Shown in pieces: positions 25,764-34,703 of a DNA stretch of 64,000 nucleotides. Source of the DNA: JAGQSZ01 sp049647585 (GTDB lineage Bacteria > Actinomycetota > Acidimicrobiia > Acidimicrobiales > Microtrichaceae); the NCBI GenBank assembly GCA_049647585.1, contig JBARXY010000026.1:1-64000 (forward strand), written 5' to 3'. How positions within the stretch are numbered: the first letter of the stretch is position 1; every line of letters starts with the position of its first letter. The notes beneath the pieces were generated by a model, which saw only the letters and a list, made by a program, of their open reading frames with translations, searched no databases and was not told the DNA's origin. A program made the position numbers and the translations under genes.

Positions 25764-27362
25764 ATGCGAACACTGATCATCGACTCACTCAAACATGCAG
25801 TGGGCGAACTTGGAATCACGCCACCAGACGAGATCCAACTGGAACAGCCGACCCGACGTGAGCACGGCGAGTTCTCATCCAACATTGCCATGAAGACGGC
25901 CAAGGCAGCCGGAACGAATCCTCGTGAACTGGCACAGAGAATCGTGGATCAGGTGCTGCTGGACCCTCCGCCCCACGTCACGGGTGTGCAGGTGGCAGGA
26001 CCCGGCTTCGTAAACTTCCAGCTCGATCCCGGGTGGCTCCACGACCTGCTTCCCCAGGTGGTGGCTGCCGGCGCCGACTACGGACGCAGCGCTGTCGGCG
26101 AAGGTCGTCGGGTGCTGGTCGAATTCGTCTCCTCCAATCCGACCGGACCGGTCCACGCAGGCCACGCCCGTGGAGCCGTTTTCGGTGACAGCCTCGCCCG
26201 TCTGCTGGAGTTCTCCGGCCACAAGGTGGAACGGGAGTTCTACATCAACGACCGTGGCGTGCAGATGCAGACATTCGGTCAGTCGCTGCAGGCCCGTAAG
26301 GATGGCGTGGAGCCCCCCGAAGGCGGCTACCAGGGCCAGTACATAAGGGAGTGGGCAGCCGAAATGCCCGACGACGCCGATCCGCTCACGTGGGGAGAGG
26401 CCCATGCTCTGGAGCAGGCACGCCTGGACCTGGAGCGGCTGAACGTCAGCTATGACACCTGGTTCTCGGAACGTGCCATGGTCGACGGCGGTGCGGTGCC
26501 ACGGACCATCTCGGACCTTCGTGACCGTGGCGTCGTCTACGACTCCGATGGAGCGGTGTGGCTGCGCTCTACCGATTACGGCGATGACAAGGATCGGGTG
26601 CTGGTCAAGAGTGACGGCGACTTCACCTACCTGCTGCCCGACATCGCATACCACCGCGACAAGTTCGCACGAGGCTTTGATCTGCTGATCAACGTCTGGG
26701 GTGCGGATCATCACGGCTACGTGCCGCGGATGAAGGCCGCCGTCGAGGCTCTCGGGCACGATCCATCGGACCTTGAAGTCATCATTTCTCAGCTGGTCCG
26801 TCTGGAACAGGATGGTGAGGAGGTCAAGATCTCCAAGCGTTCCGGCAACCTGATAACCCTCGGTGACCTGATCGACGAGGTCGGTGTCGACGCGGTGCGG
26901 CTGACGTACCTGCTCCAGTCGGTGGATTCGCCACAGACGGTTGACCTGGACCTGATCGTCACGCAATCCAACGAGAACCCTGTGTTCTACGTCCAGATGG
27001 CGAACGCCAGAATCCAGTCGATCGGCAGGGTCGCAGCGGAGCGTGGCATAGAGCGCAGACCGCTCGCCGAAATCGCTCTGGGCGACCTGACCCACGAACG
27101 CGAACTCGAAATCCTGCGAACGCTGTTCGTGCTTCCCGAAGTGATCGAGTTGGCGGTGCGTGAACGTGCACCCCACAGGATCACCACGTGGGTACGTGAG
27201 CTCGCCGGGGGAGTGCACGGCTTCTACCACGACTGCCCGATCCTGGCCGAAAATGTCGACGAGGACCTGCGTCAGGCTCGGTGGTGGCTCGCAGAGGCAG
27301 CGGGCGTCGGTCTGCGGGTCGGACTCGGTCTGTTGGGCGTCGACGCTCCGGAGCGGATGTGA
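25764..27362 (+). CDS. argS: arginyl-tRNA synthetase
   Basis: 532 residues from the ATG at 25764; earlier in-frame codons read through the tRNA region and are not protein. It charges tRNA-Arg. The N-terminal additional domain starts MRTLIIDSLKHAV; the class I HIGH motif appears as HAGH in SNPTGPVHAGHARGAVFGD, and the KMSK region is KISKRSGN. The C-terminal DALR anticodon-binding domain is present (NARIQSIGRVAAERG onward). Its tRNA substrate gene is divergent from it across 86 bases. The stop codon lies in a 15-bp tandem repeat that carries into the lysA leader. Confidence 0.97.
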   Translation: MRTLIIDSLKHAVGELGITPPDEIQLEQPTRREHGEFSSNIAMKTAKAAGTNPRELAQRIVDQVLLDPPPHVTGVQVAGPGFVNFQLDPGWLHDLLPQVVAAGADYGRSAVGEGRRVLVEFVSSNPTGPVHAGHARGAVFGDSLARLLEFSGHKVEREFYINDRGVQMQTFGQSLQARKDGVEPPEGGYQGQYIREWAAEMPDDADPLTWGEAHALEQARLDLERLNVSYDTWFSERAMVDGGAVPRTISDLRDRGVVYDSDGAVWLRSTDYGDDKDRVLVKSDGDFTYLLPDIAYHRDKFARGFDLLINVWGADHHGYVPRMKAAVEALGHDPSDLEVIISQLVRLEQDGEEVKISKRSGNLITLGDLIDEVGVDAVRLTYLLQSVDSPQTVDLDLIVTQSNENPVFYVQMANARIQSIGRVAAERGIERRPLAEIALGDLTHERELEILRTLFVLPEVIELAVRERAPHRITTWVRELAGGVHGFYHDCPILAENVDEDLRQARWWLAEAAGVGLRVGLGLLGVDAPERM

Positions 27363-27390
27363 CCGGAACAGATGTGACCGGAACGGATGT
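27356..27390 (+). repeat. 15-bp tandem repeat covering the argS stop
   Basis: GATGTGACCGGAACA (27356-27370), GATGTGACCGGAACG (27371-27385) and a partial GATGT. The first unit contains the argS TGA and the second repeats it in the same frame, a ready second stop. Confidence 0.88.
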
Positions 27391-27421
27391 AAGTAGTGCG
27401 CTCCCGTGGAGTCTGCTCCCT

Positions 27422-28666
27422 ATGACATCCCACGCCGACGAGCGTGGAGAGTTGTCGATCGGTGGGGTGAGCACACTCGACCTGGCGCAGCGTTTCGGCA
27501 CACCGCTGTTCGTCTATGACGAGGCGCACCTGCGCGCACGGTGTCGCGAGGCCACGTCGATCTTCGGCGAGGGCAACGCCATTTATGCGACCAAGGCATT
27601 TCTCTGCCGAGCCATGGCACGCCTGGTACACGAAGAAGGAATGGCCCTTGACGTAGCGACGTCCGGTGAGCTGTACATCGCGTTGTCTGCAGGCGTGCAA
27701 CCGGGACGGCTCGAGTTCCACGGCAACAACAAGTCGACCGCTGAACTGGAATACGCCCTGTCGGTCGGAGTCGGGCGAATCGTTGTCGACTCCTTCGACG
27801 AACTCGATCGAATCGAAGCGCTGGTGTCGTCGGGATCCTCGGTTCCCAAGATTCTCCTGAGGATCAACCCCGGCATCGAGGTCCACACCCACGAGCACGT
27901 CCAGACAGGCAACCTGGACTCCAAGTTCGGCTTCCCCGTACCCACGGGCCAAGCTGAGGAAGCGATAGCCCGAGCAACTGCGAGCGCTTCCGTCGACCTG
28001 GTCGGACTGCACATGCACATCGGAAGCCAGGTGTTTAGCGTCGAGAACTTCCTTGATGGATTGAAGGCCGTGGCGCCGTTCGTCGTCCATCACGACTTGC
28101 CCGAACTGGTCGTGGGCGGGGGCCTCGGGGTGGCGTACGTCGAGGGTGACGTCGCACCGTCACTTTCGGAATGGGGCACGGCGATCCTTGCAACGTGTGC
28201 GCAACTCGGGGTTCGGTCGAAGATCAAGGTCGAACCGGGGCGCGCAATAGCCGCAGCAGCTGCGCTGACCCTCTACGAGGTGGGCACCATCAAGTTCATT
28301 CCCGGCGTCCGCACCTACGTTGCGATCGATGGTGGAATGAGCGACAACCCGCGGCCGGTTCTCTATGGGAGCGACTACGAGACCTTCCTGCCGCGTGCGG
28401 CGACCTCGGAACGAGACATGCCGATCCGACTAGTGGGCAAGCACTGCGAATCAGGCGACCTGTTGGTGCGCGAGGGCAAGGTGCCCGGGGATCTGAGTGT
28501 GGGTGACGTGATAGCCACGCCCGTCACCGGCGCATACGGACATTCGATGGGCTCCAACTACAACAAGGTTCTGCGACCCGCAGTTGTCTTCGTGTCGAAT
28601 GGCGAGGCGCGTCTGGTGGTTCGGCGAGAGACCAATGAGGACCTGTTGCTGACAGACCTCGGCTGA
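27422..28666 (+). CDS. lysA: diaminopimelate decarboxylase
   Basis: 414 residues from the ATG at 27422. The frame is open upstream but those codons translate the tandem repeat and the argS end. It makes L-lysine from meso-diaminopimelate, a PLP enzyme of the alanine racemase-like fold. Landmarks: the PLP lysine in AIYATKAFLCRA, FHGNNKS, HMHIGSQ, VVGGGLGVAY, KVEPGRAIAA and the substrate-binding CESGD loop. Length is normal for LysA. It sits just after argS, an arrangement common in actinobacteria (argS-lysA-hom-thrC), with hom and thrC resuming about 3.3 kb downstream after a minus-strand insertion of three genes. Confidence 0.96.
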   Translation: MTSHADERGELSIGGVSTLDLAQRFGTPLFVYDEAHLRARCREATSIFGEGNAIYATKAFLCRAMARLVHEEGMALDVATSGELYIALSAGVQPGRLEFHGNNKSTAELEYALSVGVGRIVVDSFDELDRIEALVSSGSSVPKILLRINPGIEVHTHEHVQTGNLDSKFGFPVPTGQAEEAIARATASASVDLVGLHMHIGSQVFSVENFLDGLKAVAPFVVHHDLPELVVGGGLGVAYVEGDVAPSLSEWGTAILATCAQLGVRSKIKVEPGRAIAAAAALTLYEVGTIKFIPGVRTYVAIDGGMSDNPRPVLYGSDYETFLPRAATSERDMPIRLVGKHCESGDLLVREGKVPGDLSVGDVIATPVTGAYGHSMGSNYNKVLRPAVVFVSNGEARLVVRRETNEDLLLTDLG

Positions 28667-28860
28667 TTGCGGGGCCCGGGGCTGGTCCGCCGTGCTCACC
28701 CAGTGTGAGAGCCATCCGAGTCAGGTGCTGCTGTCGCTGTTGTCGTGGACATCGCCGCGGAAGGAATCGTGCACGTGCAGCCATTGCGCGGATCGGTGGC
28801 TTCAAACGCTCACCTTCTAGATAGCTACCGGCGGTCCCGGCTCTGAGCTAGTGAGTGGTG

Positions 28861-28916
28861 CAGCTCCTGATTTCTGTTCCTCAGAGAGCTGACCGCTGCC
28901 ACCGGGTCAGCAGCGG
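28861..28916. terminator. two hairpins between convergent lysA and the anti-sigma-like gene
   Basis: CAGCTCCTGA (28861-28870) pairs with TCAG-a-GAGCTG (28881-28891), and CCGCTGC (28893-28899) pairs perfectly with GCAGCGG (28910-28916). They lie in a 264-base gap with no gene. The second is 15 bases beyond the minus-strand stop. Termination is likely by position, although T-runs are missing. Confidence 0.45.
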
Positions 28917-28930
28917 AACGGCGGCGACTT

Positions 28931-29755
28931 TCATGGTTCCCTGGGGAAGACCATTTGTGAGTTGCTCAGAGCCGTGTGGTCTATTTCGTGTCCGTCGACT
29001 CGAGCGATGACATCGTGTTGGGCGAGCTGCTCTTTGAACCAGTTCCGGAATTCTGGTCTGCCATCTCCATACTCCGGAGAGCCCAACCGTTGGGCGAGAA
29101 CTCCTAGGCCCCGGGAAGTTTGGAGCCCGATCTTTATGTTTGAGCGGAGCTTGCTGTCCTTGCGCACGTCTTCCTTATCGATGACCTCCCCGTGATATCG
29201 AATCTCGGTGGAGTCGGAGATAGATGCCTCGATATCGGCCGCTGTCACCGGGTCGCCTTCCGCTACACCGAGCTGGCGAAGGAAATGTTTGAAAAGTAGT
29301 TGTGCCGCGATGTCGACCTGTAGGTCACTGCCGGTCGGTTTGTATGTGCCGCCGAGGGGGGGAGAGGTCAGGTCAATGATTTGGTCCTCCATTTCACCGA
29401 TACGGGAATCGGGCACGCGTTCGCCATCGATGATCACTTCGACCCGCGGGTCATGGCTGGCTACATCGAAGTCATCCCCCGAGCTGGACCGGGAGACAAG
29501 CACAACTGCGATAGCTACCAGTACGAAAACAGCGGCAGAAGTCGCCAGTGTCAGGTAGCGCCGGTTTCTGGAGTTCGGCCCCAACTGTTCTGGCCCCAAC
29601 CGATTTGGGGTGGCCCCGCCAGGTGGAGCCGGCGGCTTCTCGTCGGGACCCGTGGACGCCCAGTCCGTCGACCGAGCGAGCGTGGCGGCAACGAAGGACT
29701 CTGGAGGGTCTTCGGTAGACCGCTTCAACATTGCGGCAAGGTCGTGATTATCCAT
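28931..29755 (-). CDS. single-span membrane protein, putative anti-sigma factor
   Basis: 274 residues overlapping the sigma gene upstream by eight bases, so the pair is translationally coupled. A cytoplasmic N-terminus of about 80 residues (DNHDLAAMLKRSTEDPPESF) could bind sigma; no zinc HxxxCxxC motif is present. One span follows (LTLATSAAVFVLVAIAVVLV), then about 165 extracytoplasmic residues. That region starts VEVIIDGERVPDSRIGEMED and has alternating helices resembling the N-terminal chaperone domain of SurA/PpiC-type foldases, but without a PPIase part. The anti-sigma role is inferred from order and topology; the sensory domain idea is tentative. Confidence 0.6.
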   Translation of the reverse strand: MDNHDLAAMLKRSTEDPPESFVAATLARSTDWASTGPDEKPPAPPGGATPNRLGPEQLGPNSRNRRYLTLATSAAVFVLVAIAVVLVSRSSSGDDFDVASHDPRVEVIIDGERVPDSRIGEMEDQIIDLTSPPLGGTYKPTGSDLQVDIAAQLLFKHFLRQLGVAEGDPVTAADIEASISDSTEIRYHGEVIDKEDVRKDSKLRSNIKIGLQTSRGLGVLAQRLGSPEYGDGRPEFRNWFKEQLAQHDVIARVDGHEIDHTALSNSQMVFPREP

Positions 29756-30284
29756 TGCGGACCTCCGTGACTAGAGCGGCCAGATTTCGCCGTGCCCTTG
29801 CGAGTAACGACTCGGTAGCTGAGGGACTGCGATCGAGAAGCTCCGCTACTTCGGCTAGGGGAAGGTCATCGACATAGCGGAAGATCAGAGCGGCTCTCTG
29901 GTCGTCCGGCAGTCGGCTGAGGCTCATCAAGGCCTCATTTGCACCGACGGCGTCCCAGTCCGGCTCGTCGACCAGGCGCGTGTGCGGGACGAGCTGCGAG
30001 AATCGCCGACGGTCACGGTATTTGCGTCGCAGCGTGTCGGCGAAGCGACGTCGTACCGTCACTACCAGCCATCCCACGGTGATCGAGTCGATCGATGACT
30101 TGGCCAGCGCCCGACATGCTTCCTCACACGCCTGCTGTGCCAGATCTTCGGCGAGATGCCTATTACCGCCACCAAGCCGGAGTGCGTAGTTGTAGCTGGC
30201 GACGATGTGCGCCCGAGATAGCGGGCCGCCTTGGTCCAGAACCCGGCCGGTAAGCTCTTTCGCGTCCTCGCCAGCCACTCCCAT
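29748..30284 (-). CDS. ECF-type RNA polymerase sigma factor
   Basis: 178 residues if the ATG at 30284 is used. A GTG two codons inside (30278) has a better GAGGG spacing, and the frame is open to a TTG at 30314. Sigma region 2 is visible as HIVASYNYALRLGGGNRHLA through VGWLVVTVRRRFADTLRRKY, and region 4 as LPDDQRAALIFRYVDDLPLA, then EVAELLDRSPSATESLLARA, the -35-reading helix-turn-helix. No region 3, as in ECF sigmas. It is followed at once by a membrane protein gene that overlaps it and preceded by an AAA ATPase gene 81 bases upstream, all on the minus strand. Confidence 0.85.
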   Translation of the reverse strand: MGVAGEDAKELTGRVLDQGGPLSRAHIVASYNYALRLGGGNRHLAEDLAQQACEEACRALAKSSIDSITVGWLVVTVRRRFADTLRRKYRDRRRFSQLVPHTRLVDEPDWDAVGANEALMSLSRLPDDQRAALIFRYVDDLPLAEVAELLDRSPSATESLLARARRNLAALVTEVRNG

Positions 30285-30365
30285 GCCCTCTACGTCGCTC
30301 GGCGCCCACAACAACTGTCGCGTATGGACAACAATTCTGGGGTGACCAGGCCTCGGGCAGGCCGA

Positions 30366-31757
30366 TCAGCCGACGAGGTCCATCGATTCGGCACCAGGTG
30401 GTTCGGCGACCAGATCCATGCGTTCATCATCCGGGTCGAACGGCGGTGGTAGCGCGGCCTGCAAGTCCTGATCGGCGGAAGTGGTCGGGACTTCATGACC
30501 CTTTACGCGGTCCATGTCGGCGAAGTAGAGCCGCAGGACCCGATCGATCAGGCCAGGCGTCAGATCCGGAGCAATGTTCTCGTAGGCCGAGATGGCAAGA
30601 GCCAGCTCGCACACGACTCCCGGTAGGTACGCCCGGAGTTCGCCGTCGCCCTTGGCCTTGGCTTCGGCACGCAGCTTTGCGGCGCCTAGCCCGTCGACGG
30701 TGACACCCTTTTTGTCGGCTACCCGGGCGAGGATCCAGTCGAACTGATCGTCGTTGCACGCACCGATGTAGATCTTGTTGTGTATGCGCCTGAAGAAGGC
30801 TTCGTCCCCCAGCTGAGATGGGTCGAGGTTGGTCGAGAGAACCACCTTCACCTCGAAGGGAACCTCGAACTTGCGCCCATGCAGGGTCAGGTAGTCGATC
30901 CCACGATCCAGCGGGACGATCCAGCGGTTGAGCAGGGCATCTGGAGTCATCGCTTGGCGACCGAAGTCGTCGATGACCAACACTCCGTTGTTTGCCTTCA
31001 TCTGCAGCGGCGCCAGGTAGACACCGGTCTCGCGATCGAGCTGCAGATCGAGCATTCCGGCGTGCAGTTCGCCGCCGGTGACAACCGCCGGGCGCAGACA
31101 GAGCACCCAGCGCCGGTCGAGACCCGGTGGCTGATCGGGGACCGGTTCGTGCAGGGTCGGGTCGAACACCGAGATGATCTGGCCATCGACCTCGACACAG
31201 TGAGGGACCAGAACCTGGTCCTGATAGGCCCGCACCACCCTCTCAGCGATACTGCTCTTTCCCGTACCGGGTGGGCCGTAGAGGAACATTGCCCCCTCGC
31301 CGTGGATGGCGGGACCGAGCTGGTCGATCAGGTCAGGTGCAATGACAAGGTCCGAGAACGAACGCGTCAGCATGTCTTGGTCGAGGCGGACATCGGGACG
31401 CTGATTGCGAACCACCGCGTCGTACAGCGACAACGGGACGGGCATCGGGCCGGCGTAGCGGGTTTCGCGCGACCTCTGGGCCGACAGCTCGCGGCCGGCT
31501 TCGGTGACGGCCACCCGATAGGCGCGACCCTCCATACCGTCGTACTCGATCAGCTTTCGCTCTCGCATCGAGTTGAGCAGCGCGTCCACGACATTGATCG
31601 ACACATGGAGCTTCTGGGCCAGTGTCGTCATGGGAGTGCGCCCCTCCATGACTGCACGCCTCAGAAGCAGATCCTCCATGAGCGTCGGACTCAGACCCAG
31701 AGCCTCGGGGCTCGTCGGAGTTCTCAGGTCCGGTAGGTCGATCTCTTGGTGGTGCAT
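30366..31757 (-). CDS. AAA-family ATPase with N-terminal winged-helix-like domain
   Basis: 463 residues; GAGGA lies about six bases ahead of the ATG. The first 100 residues look like a winged helix (TLAQKLHVSINVVDALLNSM, RERKLIEYDG). The ATPase part has Walker A FLYGPPGTGKSSIAERV, Walker B GVLVIDDFGRQAM, and a sensor-like VVLSTNLDPSQLGDEAFFRR. An acidic tail ends the protein. The layout resembles AAA ATPases annotated only as ATP-binding proteins in actinobacteria and proteobacteria, sometimes near pilus genes. No function is known to me. It is divergent from hom and may form a three-gene minus-strand unit with the ECF sigma pair. Confidence 0.7.
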   Translation of the reverse strand: MHHQEIDLPDLRTPTSPEALGLSPTLMEDLLLRRAVMEGRTPMTTLAQKLHVSINVVDALLNSMRERKLIEYDGMEGRAYRVAVTEAGRELSAQRSRETRYAGPMPVPLSLYDAVVRNQRPDVRLDQDMLTRSFSDLVIAPDLIDQLGPAIHGEGAMFLYGPPGTGKSSIAERVVRAYQDQVLVPHCVEVDGQIISVFDPTLHEPVPDQPPGLDRRWVLCLRPAVVTGGELHAGMLDLQLDRETGVYLAPLQMKANNGVLVIDDFGRQAMTPDALLNRWIVPLDRGIDYLTLHGRKFEVPFEVKVVLSTNLDPSQLGDEAFFRRIHNKIYIGACNDDQFDWILARVADKKGVTVDGLGAAKLRAEAKAKGDGELRAYLPGVVCELALAISAYENIAPDLTPGLIDRVLRLYFADMDRVKGHEVPTTSADQDLQAALPPPFDPDDERMDLVAEPPGAESMDLVG

Positions 31758-31937
31758 CTGGTCCTCGTAAAGGCGGTCGCGCCGAATTTCCGATGAGTGG
31801 CTTGCGCCTCTGAATGCTGATCGGCCGATTCAGGTCACAACTGAAACCTTCGGCGGAACGAAATTGCTGTGATGGCCGCTGTCGGGCGTTCACCCGGCAC
31901 TGGTGTTGGCCGGTAGCCTCAGCACGTGGAGAAGACC

Positions 31938-33224
31938 GTGAACATCGGAGTTCTGGGCTGCGGAAACGTCGGCGCCGCGCTCATTTCGCTCATAAACCAG
32001 CATGGGGACGAGATCGGTCGTCGAACCGGAATCAGATTGAAAGTGGCTCGTGTAGCGGTGCGGTCACTCTCCAAGGAGCGTGAGGTGGGCCTGGGAGCCG
32101 ATGTTCTGACAACCGACTCGGTGTCTGTTGTCGAGGACCCCGAAATCGACCTGGTGGTCGAGGTCATCGGCGGAATCGAGCCGGCGCGCGAGTTGATTTC
32201 AACGGCACTCGCAGGCGGCAAGCCTGTGGTCACAGCCAACAAGGAACTGCTCGCGAACGTGGGCACCGAGCTGTATTCGGCCGCCGACGAGGCTGGCGTG
32301 GATCTGCTCTTCGAGGCCGCCGTCGCCGGAGGAATCCCGATAGTGCGGCCCCTTCGCGAATCGCTTGTCGGAGAGAACGTGACCCGGGTCATGGGGATCG
32401 TCAACGGGACCACCAACTACATCCTCACGAAGATGTCCGAAGAGGGCATTAGCTACAGCGAAGCGCTCGCCGAGGCCCAGAGTCTTGGTTACGCCGAGCG
32501 GGACCCGACGGCCGACGTCGAGGGCTTCGACGCAGGTGCCAAGGCTGCGATCATTGCGACCATCGCTTTCGGCTCCAGAGTGGTCGCAGGCGACGTCTAC
32601 CACGAGGGAATCTCGGGGATCACTCCGAGCGACATCGCCTTTGCGGCACGCCTTGGTTTCGTTATCAAGTTGCTGGCAATCGCCGAACGGTTCGACGACG
32701 GTTCGATCGCCGTTCGGGTGCATCCGGCGATGGTTCCCGAGGCCCATCCACTTGCTTCGGTACGCGACAGTTTCAACGCGGTCTTCGTAGAGGGACCTGC
32801 GGTGGGTGACCTGATGTTCTACGGCCGCGGCGCAGGCGGGTACCCGACTGCGACAGCGGTTCTCGGTGACGTGATCGATGCAGCGTCGAACCTGGTCAAG
32901 GGGACCCACGCCACCATCGGCAAATTCGCCAGGCCGGAGCTTCGACCGGTCGATGAACTGTCGTCGCCCTACTACATCAACCTCGAGGTGACCGACGAGC
33001 CCGGCGTTCTTGCCGCGGTGGCTGGGGTCTTCGGCTCCCACGCGGTGTCGATCCACTCGATGGAACAGGAGATCCTGGAGCCACCCGAGGAAGGGCGGGC
33101 CCGACTCATATTCATTACCCATGTCGCCCGTGAGGCTGATGTCCGGGCGACACTGCACGAGTTGCGGACCCTGCAGACGGTCGTCTCGGTCGGTGCTGTA
33201 CTTCGCGTCGTCAGCGCGGACTGA
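31938..33224 (+). CDS. hom: homoserine dehydrogenase
   Basis: 428 residues from the GTG at 31938, which has GGAG six bases upstream; a GTG at 31926 is also possible. It reduces aspartate semialdehyde to homoserine. The NAD(P)-binding loop is NIGVLGCGNVGAAL; GGIEPARELISTALAGGK and VTANKELLA are typical, and the catalytic-domain segment GIVNGTTNYILTKM is clear. A C-terminal ACT domain (YYINLEVTDEPGVLAAVAG) suggests feedback control, as in actinobacterial Hom inhibited by threonine. Followed 12 bases later by thrC. Confidence 0.96.
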   Translation: MNIGVLGCGNVGAALISLINQHGDEIGRRTGIRLKVARVAVRSLSKEREVGLGADVLTTDSVSVVEDPEIDLVVEVIGGIEPARELISTALAGGKPVVTANKELLANVGTELYSAADEAGVDLLFEAAVAGGIPIVRPLRESLVGENVTRVMGIVNGTTNYILTKMSEEGISYSEALAEAQSLGYAERDPTADVEGFDAGAKAAIIATIAFGSRVVAGDVYHEGISGITPSDIAFAARLGFVIKLLAIAERFDDGSIAVRVHPAMVPEAHPLASVRDSFNAVFVEGPAVGDLMFYGRGAGGYPTATAVLGDVIDAASNLVKGTHATIGKFARPELRPVDELSSPYYINLEVTDEPGVLAAVAGVFGSHAVSIHSMEQEILEPPEEGRARLIFITHVAREADVRATLHELRTLQTVVSVGAVLRVVSAD

Positions 33225-33236
33225 GGTGAGCAAGCG

Positions 33237-34670
33237 ATGAAATACGTGTCAACCAGAGGCAGGGCCGAGGTTCTCGGTTTTGCAGACGTGCTGCTAGCCG
33301 GCCTGGCATCGGATGGTGGCCTCTACCTTCCCGAGACATGGCCACAACTCCCAGATCTCGATGACCTGGCAGGACTTTCGTACCCCGAGGTTGCGATCGA
33401 GGTCATGTGGCCCTTCGTCGAGGGCGAGATCGATCGGGCCGATTTCGAGCGGATCGTGGCCGAGAGTTACAGCGTCTTCGACGACGAGCGGATCTGTCCG
33501 GTCGTCCCACTGGGGACGACGGAATCGGGCGCGGATATCTGGCTGCTCGAGTTGTTCCGTGGCCCGACGCTGGCCTTCAAGGATGTGGCACTGCAACTCG
33601 TGGGTCGGCTATTCGACCATGTACTCACTCAGCGGGGCGAGACCGCGTGCATCCTCGGGGCCACCTCAGGTGACACAGGTTCAGCTGCAATCGAATCCGT
33701 GCGCAACCGGGACCACATAGACATCTTCGTGCTGTTCCCCGATGGACGGGTTTCGGATGTGCAAAGACGTCAGATGTCAACCGTTGATGCAGAAAACGTC
33801 CATGCGGTCGCTGTGGATGGGACCTTCGACGACTGTCAAGATCTGGTGAAGTCGGCGTTTGCGGACACAGAGTTCCGTGAGCAGGTGGGGTTGTCCGCGG
33901 TCAATTCGATCAACTGGGCGCGGGTCATGGCGCAGATCGTCTACTACGTGACATCCCATCTTGAAGTTGCCCCCGATCACGCTCCGGTGACGTTCAGCGT
34001 CCCGACCGGAAACTTCGGCAACATCCTCGCTGGTTGGGCCGCCAAACAGATGGGCCTACCGGTCGATCGGCTTCTGGTTGCTTCCAACAGCAATGACATT
34101 CTCACCCGTTTCTTCACGACCGGAATCATGGAGATCCGTGAGGTGGTTCCGACCACGAGTCCGTCGATGGACATCCAGGTCAGCTCGAATTTGGAGAGGC
34201 TGCTGTTCGAGGTCCTCGATCGCGACGGTGCCGCAGTCGCGGACCTGATGGGCAGGTTCCGATCCGATGGGACGGTCTCTGTCACCGAGACCCACCTGCG
34301 TCGACTCGCACAGGAGTTCGATGCCACCCGAATCGACGGGGAGCGCGCCGCGGGAGTCATCCGGGACGTCCATCAGAGGCTGGGAATGATCATCGATCCC
34401 CACACCGCCGTTGCTGTCGCCGCGGCGGAGCAGACCAACGGTGACCCGTCGGTGCCAGTCATTGCACTCGCAACTGCAGATCCGGCGAAGTTCCCCGATG
34501 CGGTCGAGATGGCAATAGGAATCAGGCCGCCGCTCCCGGAGCGTCTCGCCGACCTCTTCGAACGGCCGGAGCGCATAACCAAGGTCGAGGGAAATCTGGG
34601 GGCGGTCGAGTCGTTGATCCGTGAACGTCTCCACTCTGGTCCGGCACAGGGGATCGCTTCGGGAAGTTGA
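33237..34670 (+). CDS. thrC: threonine synthase
   Basis: 477 residues; GAGGTGAG precedes the ATG. It converts O-phosphohomoserine to threonine with PLP. The start MKYVSTRGRAEVLGFADVLL and the length identify the longer thrC type (E. coli and yeast group) rather than the short Bacillus/mycobacterial type. The PLP Lys lies in PTLAFKDVALQLVG, and the phosphate-binding GATSGDTGSAAIE is complete. Coupled to hom upstream; the next gene, 33 bases on, is ApgM-like where thrB is expected. Confidence 0.95.
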   Translation: MKYVSTRGRAEVLGFADVLLAGLASDGGLYLPETWPQLPDLDDLAGLSYPEVAIEVMWPFVEGEIDRADFERIVAESYSVFDDERICPVVPLGTTESGADIWLLELFRGPTLAFKDVALQLVGRLFDHVLTQRGETACILGATSGDTGSAAIESVRNRDHIDIFVLFPDGRVSDVQRRQMSTVDAENVHAVAVDGTFDDCQDLVKSAFADTEFREQVGLSAVNSINWARVMAQIVYYVTSHLEVAPDHAPVTFSVPTGNFGNILAGWAAKQMGLPVDRLLVASNSNDILTRFFTTGIMEIREVVPTTSPSMDIQVSSNLERLLFEVLDRDGAAVADLMGRFRSDGTVSVTETHLRRLAQEFDATRIDGERAAGVIRDVHQRLGMIIDPHTAVAVAAAEQTNGDPSVPVIALATADPAKFPDAVEMAIGIRPPLPERLADLFERPERITKVEGNLGAVESLIRERLHSGPAQGIASGS

Positions 34671-34703
34671 ACCGCGGCGCCCTTGCTGGGCCAGACTGTC
34701 GAG

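Noticed and set aside
28667..28930. Possible tRNA or other RNA gene in the lysA downstream gap
   Set aside because: A T-arm-like string is present but no cloverleaf could be drawn on either strand; two terminator-like hairpins explain the structure better.
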